Positions 13,416 through 24,266 of a stretch of 64,000 nt of DNA are shown one piece after another. Source of the stretch: Anastatus disparis (Eukaryota > Arthropoda > Insecta > Hymenoptera > Eupelmidae); assembly GCA_017163975.1 (NCBI GenBank), contig JAFFSR010000280.1, positions 372,001-436,000 on the forward strand, read 5' to 3'. Every line of letters starts with the position of its first letter. The first letter of the stretch is position 1. The notes beneath the pieces are model-generated. The model saw only the letters and a program-made list of their open reading frames with translations. It had not been told where the DNA came from and did not search any database. Both the position numbers and the translations under genes were made by a program.

Positions 13416-13750
13416 TTAAAGCCATCCGTGTCTGATCAGTCCTGTAAAATAAAGAAAAGTCATTTTTAAAATAATGTTTTGTTTATTTTAAATATTTCAT
13501 ACTATTTTATATTTTTAATTAATAAATTAATTTTTATTTTTAATTAATAAATTAATTTTTATTTTAAATTGTAAAATTTTAAAGAAATATTTTTTTGTGT
13601 CCATGTTTGTATAAGGATATATAAGTTAAGCTTACCTTCAAAATGTTCGACTGGAATCTCTGTTTCAAACTCTAAATTATTGAGTTTAGTACTACTATTT
13701 GAGAGCATCTCTGTTCAGTAGTTGAGACGATTCTGATTTCAGCTCGCCAT
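13416..13750 (-). pseudogene. Minigene copy A (disrupted)
   Basis: Exon 1 13750-13636 has the 115-nt length and GTAAGC donor shared with the other copies; exon 2 starts at 13441 after TTTACAG. The ATG aligned with intact copies is followed by TGA at codon 4 and again at codon 12, and exon 2 reaches a stop after eight codons. Translation from the internal Met15 would give a peptide of about 32 residues, so it is either a pseudogene or uses the internal start. Its sequence MLSNSSTKLNNLEF matches copies C and E. Confidence 0.5.
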
Positions 13751-15054
13751 GTCCGCTTCATTTTATTCTTTTAAATTTTTGTCTCCCTGCGTAGGCCCGC
13801 TCGAATGACAAGAGTAAGTTCTGATCCAAAAAGATTAATTCATTGTTTAAAAAAATTTTTTTTTCAAATCTTAATAGAATTAAACAAATAATTCAATAAT
13901 TAGATAAATAAAATATTGTTAAAGAAAAATTTAATAAATTAAACATTATTGATATAGCTTAATTAATTTAGAATGCAAAATTTGAATTAAAATTTTTTAA
14001 ATTTTATTAATCTTACATAAGTTTTGTCGATATAAATGTAGCAAACAATAAATGCTCATTGTAAACTGTGTAAATAATAGTACAAGTTGAATTTCGTAAT
14101 CGAAATAAAAATTTATATTATTAAATTTTACAAATATATTTTAGAGCGATAGATACTTTCTTTTAACTTTCACAAAACTCGAAGAAACGTAAACACAACT
14201 GTTTGTTTATATTTGCTAGATGACGACTGGAAATCGACAGAACCGTTAGAGCTTAATTTAAAATTTGCAGCAACATTAAAATTTTCTGATGGTTTTTCAT
14301 TTTGTAAAAACATTTCACTCAGAAAAAGATGTGTACGATAAAAATTTTATTTATATTCTAATCATTTTAAAGTATAAACCTTTGTTTCCAATAACAACTT
14401 TTAATAATTGCTAAAAAAAATTTCTATTTTTTTATGTTTTTTCGTAAAAATATATTAAAATTATTTTTTATTCTATCCATAAAGTGTTTTATTTTTCGAT
14501 TTCCAGACAGAATGACGGTTGTAGTAAATCAAAAATCTAATTAGATTTTATTTATGAACACTTACATCATGTATAAAGAGCTTCTAGAAAAAATTAATTA
14601 TATAATAGAATTTATCTTGTTTAAATTATTTATTTTTAAAAGAAAATTTCTAGTTCTGTTAAATACTTATTTTTAAATTAAAAAAATTTAATAATATTGT
14701 CACTTGAATTTAAATAACCTTGAAGGTTAACGTACTTTAAAATTGCTTTCAAAGTCCTCAATAAACTTGTATTTACATGGTGAAAATTAAATAGCGTTTA
14801 AATATTTCGTTTGATAAATAATCCTATACACATAGCAATAAATAATACATTAAAATAAACGGAATATCAAATAATTGTCGAACAATCAGTTATTAATATA
14901 AATACTATATTGTGTAACTTTTTATTCCTCGAAAAATACTGGGCACCGTCGCTTATTAATTATTTTGCAAAAATCAAAAGTACTACGCAAAATATTTTAA
15001 CGAAGACAGAAATTGTCTACTATGATCACAAAAAGATACATAAGTTGAGCTTAC

Positions 15055-15169
15055 CTTGAAAATATTCTACTGGGATCTCCGCTTGAAACTCTATATTATT
15101 AAGTTTCGTAGTGCTGTTTGAGAACATCTCTGCTCGGGAGTTGAGGTGATTCTGATTTTCGTTGGTTGT
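15055..15169 (-). pseudogene. Minigene first exon B, start codon lost
   Basis: A 115-nt block ending CAAG|GTAAGC, open throughout. It encodes a sequence close to exon F (NENQN, then SRAEMFSNSSTKLNNIEFQA). The conserved start ATG is ACA here, so translation would have to begin at the internal Met (EMFSNS). It lies about 1.4 kb upstream (minus strand) of exon A and has the same phase, so it could act as an alternative first exon to the shared exon 2. Confidence 0.4.
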
Positions 15170-16682
15170 GTCCGCTTATTTGTAGCCGAGCCGAGCACCC
15201 CCCACTCTTCTTATGGAAACGAAATTTTCGCGATGTAAAGATCGGTTAAAAGGAGAAGGATGAATTTTATGTTCGAATAACAATTAGGTTGTATTTTAAT
15301 TCAAGAAAATCAAATCATGATAAAGTTTAACAAAAATTTAATAAATTAAAAAATGCAGATAACTTCTATCAATATAAAATACAGAATTTGAATTTTATTA
15401 AATTTTAATTATATAAAATATAAGTTTAACAAAATAATTTTAGCGAAAAATAAATGCGCATTGTATACGGTATAAATAATAATATAAATTAACATTCACA
15501 ATCGAAATATAAATTTATATTATTAAATTTTACGAATATATCTTAGACCGATAGGTATATTCTTTTAAGTTTTAGAAAACTTTTATTTAGATGAAATGTA
15601 AATAAAACTGTTTATCTATACAAACAATGGAAGTTTACTTAATGGCTGATGAACATCAATAATAGAACCGTTTAAGCTTAACTTAAAATTGACATAACAT
15701 TTTATGTATGCATTTATTTTCTTAAAATATCTTGTTTGGAAAAAGATTTTCACGTTTTATTCTTAATAAACAGCTCTACATAAAAAGATGAAATATAAAA
15801 ACTTTTTATATTAATGCATATCTATGCGTAATATGAAAATATTAATAAAAATATTAAAATAATTACAAAAATCAAATTTAGCAATTCTAGAATTATTTTA
15901 CGTTTCGAATAAATTTATAGTCTTGTTTTATTTTAATATCAAATTTGCACAAACGATTTAATTTTTATTTTATTATTAGAAACTCAAGAAATATGTTCCT
16001 AATTAAGATTTTATAAGAAATAGCTCAATTCAATATAAATGTTAGAAAAATTAGTATCATATAATATGTTTATTCATAAAACCATATGATATTGTTCTTG
16101 ACGTTATCCAAGAATAAAGTTTTTATTTTAATTCTACAAAGTCGAAACCTTCCCGAACAAAATTGTTAGATAATTCCAAAATAATACTGATCACACGGTT
16201 TATGATAATTTTTCAGCTTGCTTTTAGAAACATACTCTAAACTTATATTTTCATAAAAATATAAAAATTAAGGGGATGCCGTATTTTCTGTCCTTGCCTA
16301 TAATAAAGTTTTTCACTATATAAAACATTCACCATTTAAAAAATGCCTATTGTAAAAAATTAAAGATAGCATACTCTTAAAATAAGTATGATAAGTCAAT
16401 TTTCTACTTATAACAAAAAATTTTCTGCAAAATTCAAAGAAAACTTAAAATTATAAAAATTCACTAACAACATCTTATAAATTATCATTTCATAATTTAA
16501 AATTTCATTTAAACCTGCATGTCAACATTTTTTAGTCATAAATTGGAAATCTACTTATTGTACATTTATAAGTTTTTAAATAATTATTCAAAAATTCAAT
16601 TCAGTAAGCATAAAAGATGCGGCATCGCTTTAATGAAATTGTATGATTCTTACCGGATTAGGTTGAGTTTATTTTTAAAACG

Positions 16683-16724
16683 AGGACTGTACCGAGATTC
16701 GAAAAGGAACCTCGGTACAGTCCT
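16683..16724. other. 14-bp perfect hairpin
   Basis: AGGACTGTACCGAG is followed 14 bases later by its exact reverse complement. It is more GC-rich than its surroundings. It could be the core of a small foldback element or a transcribed hairpin. Confidence 0.7.
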
Positions 16725-17332
16725 TTCCTGTTCAAATGAGAAATATATTTTTTTGTCCGAGAACTACAAAACTAAATTGTGATTTTGAGATTAGAAGATA
16801 GAAAAAATAATTCAAATAGAATTTAAATTATTTTTTTATATGTAAATTTGTTATGAGAAAAAATTCTATTTATAATTCAATTATTTGCTAATAAAGAAAA
16901 TAATATTTCATATTTTTAACCTAAAGCTTTCATTAAAAAAAAATTTGTAGAATACTATAAACGTTTTTTTGAAGGTGTTCCACTCGCTTATTATGTTCTC
17001 AATAAAATTTCAAGGGTCAAAATATGATAAAAGTTAAAAATAACCTTAAAAATGTATTTAAAATAAATGTTCGAAAGTTTAGATTTACTGAACAAATAAA
17101 AATCAAGGTAAATCTCTCGTGATTGATTTCAGGATAAATTTTATACGGGATTACAATTACCAAGACGGAATAATAAAAATTATTTAACATGCTAACAAAT
17201 TTTCATGAATTCACTCGTGAAGATTATTAACTTTTATTTTTACTGGATGTGAAGGTAATATTTATCAGAGGTTTAATAAATATTTTAGTTTCACATAGGA
17301 TTAATTATTCTGTGGCGTATATAGTCTATTAT

Positions 17333-17384
17333 TGAACAGTAAAAAAAGTACTGTGAAAAATATCCACTTTTTTACACTGTTCAA
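17333..17384. repeat. Short imperfect inverted repeat
   Basis: TTGAACAGT...AAAAAAAGT pairs with ACTTTTTTAC..ACTGTTCAA. It looks like a tiny foldback remnant. Confidence 0.5.
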
Positions 17385-17415
17385 TCAAGAAAGAATACTT
17401 TGGGATGTGCCTTAA

Positions 17416-17610
17416 GAGGAGGCCGCATTTGCTGTCCTTGTTTAATCGAGTTTTTTTGTTATTTACTCTAGTATTAATTGCTATATCTGCAAATCAAGAG
17501 TTAAGTTCTATATATATATTTTTATTATGAATATACGAAGAAAATATAATATTGCATTGTTTTTGAGAAAAGTAAGGATCAGTGAAGTAAGAAGTTATGT
17601 TTATAATATT
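17416..17610. mobile_element. Partial TTAA-type MITE
   Basis: Starts after TTAA (17412-17415) with GAGGAGGCCGCATTTGCTGT and is homologous to the left half of the complete element at 53278-53662, including the block TTTTTGAGAAAAGTAAGGA. The right half is missing. Confidence 0.5.
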
Positions 17611-18071
17611 TTTGCATTTTTGACTTTTTTCAAACACAATGCATCAATATTGTTTTAATGTATTCCCAATTTTTATTTTTAGCATCGTTTTATTAGTTTT
17701 ACATTACCTTCTATTTTATTACTATTATCTTTCTAAGCGCTTTTCATTCTGAATACTTTACGCATTAATAATGATTTCTATCATTAAAAAAATTGAATTA
17801 TATGTTCTTTATTTAATTCAGCTTCATTAATTCTTTTTGAAGAATAAAATTCTTTTTTATAGAATATTAATAAATAATATAATTAAGTTTATCAACGAGA
17901 TATAACTGCTCAAATTTCTCAATTTTATTTTATCCTATAAGTAAAAGCATTTGGCAGGATGCTATTGTTTAATCAGAAGTCATTATATATTTTGTATCTT
18001 CATAATTAATTTTAATAATTATAAAAGTTATCTGTTTACTATTTTTGGAACATGCATATTTTTGAAAAAGG

Positions 18072-18077
18072 TATAAA
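18072..18077 (+). promoter_or_regulatory. Candidate TATA box of the second GY-rich peptide gene
   Basis: TATAAA 61 bp upstream of the ATG, within a promoter block conserved with the paralog upstream of 7610. Confidence 0.5.
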
Positions 18078-18132
18078 TTTGTAACAGTTTGCTCACTCAT
18101 TTATTCGTATTTCATTTAATAGTGTCATCAAT

Positions 18133-18980
18133 ATGTTCAAGTGGATATTGCTGTAAGTATAAAAATCTAATGTTAATATTTACAAATCTTGATTAAAAAT
18201 TTTCTTTACTTTCCTAACTACAGAAGAAAGTTTACTTATTTTTAAAGATTTAGTACAATAAAGTTTATAGATACACTGAGAAAAAAATTTCTCGTTTCAA
18301 AGAAACGTGTGTTTCAATAGTGCCAAACACATTATTTCTTTGAAACAAAAAAAATTTTTTTTTTTCAAAAAAATATTTATTTATTTCAAATATATCTAGT
18401 ATAGAATATTTCAAATAAATAAATATTTTTTTTCAATACCTGGCCCGAAATTACCACTTTTTTACATAGCGCCAAAAAAAAGTGGTATTTTCGGCCCAAT
18501 GTTGAAAAAAATCGCATTTCCGCCAAGTAGGTAGACAAAGACAGTTCTGGATACCCCCACTCCTCCGCCCATCAGCTCACCTGTGCAGGTGCAAAAAATA
18601 ATGACCAATAGCGCGATATAAGAAATTCACTCCGCGCCTGCGCGCCATGTTAGCGCTCATTGGCGCGCGAGCTCCGGCGCAGTGTCGATAAGCGAATCAC
18701 CGCGATCCGCGCCACGTCGATAAGCGAATCACCGCGACCCGCGCCGCGTAGATAGGCGAATCACCGCCCGCGTAGATAAGCGAGTTCCCACGATCCGCGT
18801 TGATAAGCGAATTCCCTTGCGGCCCGCGCCCGCCCGCCCGCCACCGCTGATAAGAGTAAATGTTAAATCTTTAAAAATATTAACATGATTATTGAAGAGA
18901 GTCTTATTTTATATTATTGGGTATAAACTCATTTTAAACGAGTAAAAGAAGGATAGAAAGAACTGTAACATAGGTCATGC

Positions 18981-19013
<33 letters not shown>

Positions 19014-21459
19014 CTCTATACATATGTTTCTTCTATAAGAGCCTAAAGATGATAAGGGGATAGAAAGAAAGTTACTTGTTTGTGAAGGCGAGAAAGAGAT
19101 AGAGAGAAAGTCAGTGGCTTTACGAAGGCAAGAAAGAGACAGAGAGAAAATCAGTTGCTTTACGATAAGCGTTCGAATTCTTAGAATCTTTCCAACTATT
19201 TTAATTATAAATTCTCTTTTACACGCTATTCGCTACATATAGAAATTAATTTTTGTTGTATAATAATGAAGTTTACTATTAAATCTAGAATATTTTTAGA
19301 GTTTAAATAAAATAGGATAATAAGGAAAAAACATTGTAGTTTACACTTGCCCATAATGAAATGTACGAATAATTTATAATAATAATAATATTTTAGAGTA
19401 AGACATAGAAGATGAGAACATTGTAGCTCACATACTGAAATGTATAGAGTTGGGAGTGGAGGAGGGAGGTCAAGGACAAGATTGTTTGGGTCCCTAAAAC
19501 GAAACTTCGTCTTATCTCTGTATGACGTCACTAGCATTACACTTTGTCGCACGCATGTGCTCTTATAAGTATAAGCATTACAGATCAACTGTATAGCTAA
19601 AATGCAGTTTCTTCTTATCTCAGTATGACGTAACACTGGAAAGTACATACATTACAGTTTCTATGCAGCTTCGTCTTATCTCTGGCATCACAGTGCTGGG
19701 TATCGAATATGTTATTATAAAAGCTGATTTTGAGACCAGTGAAATGAAATATTTTAATACGAAAACCAAGACAATTCTAAAGACAACAGATTTGAAAGAA
19801 TGGTTTTTAATAATGTACAAGAACCTGTACAAAGAGATATTGAAGAATTCCAACAAAAAAGAATCAGGATGGTCATTACGTGCTATTATTAATTTGTGTG
19901 TTCATACACTGAAAAAATTTTAGCATTCTGCTGCTCTCTTGTGAATAGAACATCACTAATGAAAAACAAGACAGCAGTAAGTCTTGTCACTTGGCAAAAT
20001 TTGCCCTAAGACGAAAGAGAGCATCACCCCTCCTCAGTGTTTACCGCAAATATGTGCTTTTTTCTAACTACAGAGGCGCTCTTATCGCAGAAGATAACAG
20101 CTGCTTCTAACTAAGCCGTGTTTTCGCTTTGATGAGGGCAAATTTTGCCCCGGCATACGAAGCTAGCAGCGATCCTTCATTTTTAACCTAACAAAGGCAG
20201 CATGAGTCCTAGAATTTTTTCAGTGTATAAACAAATATAATCCACTACATAGTGGCTCATACATTTCTCTTCCAAAAGTAATAGAATCAAAACATGCATG
20301 TATTAATGTGAAAAATTTTGAAGATGCTTGTTTTAAGGACGTTGCTCATTAGAATAAAATAAAATAATGACAGAAATTGCTGAAATTTGGAATAATGATA
20401 GTTTACTGTATTTTGAACTCACACACGTTTTTCGACCTACCTTATAATACTAATAACTGAGAAATATAAGGAAAAAATAGGAGGTTTAACACGTGGTTAT
20501 ATGGAACCACGTTTAAAATCATCAATAAAACCTCTTAGAAATGACACATTCAAATAATCTTTTAATAATAAATAAAAAATATTTAATGATTTAACCCTTA
20601 AAGTTTTAACGCATGTAATAAGGCTTTTCATTAAAATATTCAATAAAACATTGTCAAAATAATACATTTGAGATGAACTTGGCAACGTCGTTCTGTAATA
20701 GAAAAAAAGAGAGAGAGAACGATATTCGGCGACATGTTAAAAATGTAGGTTATATATCATTTCACATCCTATATAATAATATATCAACAAAAATAAAAGT
20801 ATTTTGATTATTCTGAAATCATTTAATATGGTAAGCGTTCATTTCATTATAAAAAATGTGGCATTTTATTTATAAAAATTCATAAAGCATTACACATGAA
20901 TCGGATAATACGGAGATAATGTATAAATATCTATAGCCAATAATCAAATTTTTATACATTGTGTAGCAAAAATGAATAACGCATAATGTTGCCAAGTTTC
21001 AACTAAATATCGATAATTCAGATTACTGCTGAAAATAATCATGACAGAGCAACGTCCTTAAATGAGCAGTATTGTCAGCATTGTATCCAGTTGAGTCAAA
21101 TACTAGTGAAGTATCTTCATATGAATCATATGAAAATAAATTAGATTTCACAGTCATGGAATTTCCAGTAATACCAAAGAAAATTGGAAAATTTAAAAAA
21201 GAACAATATATCAATAAATGTATATATATATATATATAGATTGAAGAAACATTCTGGTAAATTCAATGTTTCACCTCTACGTAGAAACATCATCTGAAGA
21301 AAATAAACATATTAATCTTTTATTGATACGAAATTATTATATAGATGAAGAAGAACAACAACAAAACTATGATACAAATGTATCGATAATATATCATTAT
21401 GTATAAATAAAGAATTTATCTCGATTAGTTTCTAATAAGATATCAAAACATAATGAGCA

Positions 21460-21497
<38 letters not shown>

Positions 21498-21824
21498 CAA
21501 TGTTTGCATTACTTTAACACTAAACAAAAATTAAAATTTCATCATGAAGATTGCTCTAAAATTAATAAGTGCAAGTAAATTTACCAAAGGAAAAAACAGT
21601 ATATTACATTAAAAAAATTTAATAAAGGTTTCTTTATTGTATACCACTTTAAGCCCTTGTTGCTAGACATAAATAAAACATAGTATCATATTTTAATTAA
21701 CGAACATATATGCTACAATAGCTACAAGACCTAATTGCATGGCATAACCTTAAAATTCTGAGAATTTGAATTGTATACAACATGAAACAATGATACTTTT
21801 TGGAAGAAAAGAAAGATTTCAAAG

Positions 21825-21880
<56 letters not shown>

Positions 21881-23574
21881 GTATATATATTACATTAATA
21901 TTGTAATATTATTGTATTAAAATATATAAATAGAACACACACACACATCATTTATATATATTATATATATATTTTATAATGGACTTTTTTTTTTTATTTA
22001 TTTGAACTTGTATCCCTTGTATTCCACATTATATGACAATTTCCAATATTTTCACCTGCTAAACTTTTTCAACTTAAAAAAAAGTAGTGGATAACCATAT
22101 CATTTTCCATATCCTCTATCATATAAAATTTATCATCGGATGTTTAATCTATTAAGAAAGTATCTTTCCTATTAACCAAGAACAAAACCCGTAATAGTAG
22201 TTAAAACAGTACATATATAAATAACACGCAATTTTAAACTTTGAATTATTTGTATTTGAAATGTTTTTGACCATTGCTTTGTTTTTTTTTCGCATCAGTC
22301 TGTCATAGTAAGGACAATAGGACAACAATACTACGATCTTACTATATAATGAACAACAACCTTGGTGGTTTAATATTAGATGATGTAATTTCAATTTATT
22401 TCCCTTTGGTATTCTGAATTGATATCTATAATGATCACCATCTCACCTGTCCAATATGACACAGAGGAATCAAAATTTTCCCGCTTTAGGTTAACATATG
22501 TCTTTCGACCTGCGAACTTTTTAAAATAATAGAAAAGAAAAACAGATTGGATTATATAAACTATGATAATGCTTTTTGCAAAACATAATGTTAGAAGATG
22601 ATATAAGAAAAAATAATTTATCTAATTTTATATTTGTAGTAAAAATAATATATTATTAATTAAATAAATTTATAATATATGATATATAATTCTATAGAAT
22701 TTAAATAGAATATATGATATTAATATATATATGATATATGTATATGTTAATATATATGATATATGCATATGTTAATATATGATATATGCATATATATGAT
22801 ATGTTAAATAAATATATATTTTGTTTCAATTTGACAGCTTAGATAGTTATATATACTTTTGTTTCACTTCGTATACCCACATCGTTACCTTTATATCATT
22901 TTTAATTTTCTAAATACATATTCAGTTATATCTTTTTTCTTTATCTTACTTTTATGTTTTTGCCAGTCTTGTATTTGTTTTGTTTTATTGTTTAGTCCTG
23001 CTTCTTTTTTGATTGATTTTGTTTTACTAGGCTCATGTCTGAACAGAATGTGATCTTGTACAATGCAGATATTTTTTCTAGTCTACTCAGAATATAACAT
23101 TACCCCAACACCTCCAAATAATATTATATGCAATTGTATTAGAGTACTCATATTCATTATTTTTACCATATACTTATTTAATTCAACTATTACCTATCCT
23201 CCCCCATCATTCAATAATGAGCCGCACATTTTTATTTTAAAACTTTTAAAATGATTCAAATATATTTTTCTTTTGCTGTTTTTACAGATATTCTGTTATT
23301 TAAACACTTGAAATTTTTTTTTTTATAGATAAACTATCTGTGATTTTTAGTAAATTCAGTTTAAATTCATTGGATATGCTATTACAAAGATGGCTCGGAT
23401 ATGATATCGAGTTAATTCCTTCTTTTTTTTTTAGTTGAATAAACCGCTCTTTGTTCAGTGATAGCAGTTGCACACGTCCTGGAAAACTATTGGTGACATC
23501 TTTAATGAGAAAATTTGAGTCATAACCCGTGAAATTGTGGAATACTACAGGGATACTACGAGAGTCTCTACACG

Positions 23575-23606
<32 letters not shown>

Positions 23607-23613
23607 GTCACAT

Positions 23614-23685
<72 letters not shown>

Positions 23686-23754
23686 GAATGTGTGTGTGTG
23701 TGTGTCATATGTTTATATATAATTTAATACAAGTAATATTACAATATTAATGTA

Positions 23755-23820
<66 letters not shown>

Positions 23821-24234
23821 GTATTGCATTTGAAATCTTTCTTTTCTTCCAAGGTTAAAGTATTCATTGGGATTTCATGTTGGTATACAGATTCAATATT
23901 CTCAGCAAGTTTTTAAGTTCTTATGAACATCAGCAGGATTAGGTCCTCTGTAGCTATTGTAGCATGATATGGTCTCGTCATAACTACATTTCAAATAATA
24001 TCCAACACTCGATACTTCATGTTTTTAAATAATATTTATGTCTTGGACGAGCAACAAAAGGGCTTCAAAGTCTGCGTATACAATAAAAGAAACCTTTTCC
24101 TTATTTAAAAATTTTTTTTTAATGTAATATACTGTTTTTTCCTTTTGTAAATTTACTCTGCACTATTAATTTTAGAGCAATCTTCATGATGAAATTTTAA
24201 TTTTTGTTTAGTGTTAAAGTAATGAAACATTGAT

Positions 24235-24266
<32 letters not shown>

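Larger units (their letters stand above)
9880..17040. repeat. Segmental repeat unit 1
   Basis: Homologous in order to 29940-40750 and 40930-50300. It begins with a block containing CAAGGTAAGT on the minus strand. Then come AT-rich DNA, the satellite array (11090-12120), exon 2 of a minigene and its two first exons (13636-13750, 15055-15169), and a tail with TTAAGGGGATGCCGTATTTT at about 16271 that reappears at about 39891. Units 2 and 3 are longer, mostly through extra satellite monomers and inserted MITEs. Confidence 0.7.
18526..21965 (+). repeat. Polinton left inverted arm
   Basis: About 3.44 kb, matched in reverse complement by about 23685-27137. Differences are mostly microsatellite lengths and small indels, plus a few substitutions (for example around 19493 versus 26180, and within the polymerase ExoI segment). 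Confidence 0.85.

Noticed and set aside
19226..19648. 140-aa frame and its mirror at 26121-26447 as a Polinton gene
   Set aside because: Runs opposite to the polymerase remnant, is not conserved at the start and is rich in low-complexity residues; it contains no recognisable Polinton protein.
21966..23295. Polinton integrase, ATPase or capsid gene in the unique centre
   Set aside because: No DDE, Walker or jelly-roll-like segment could be read in any frame; only AT-rich short frames are present.
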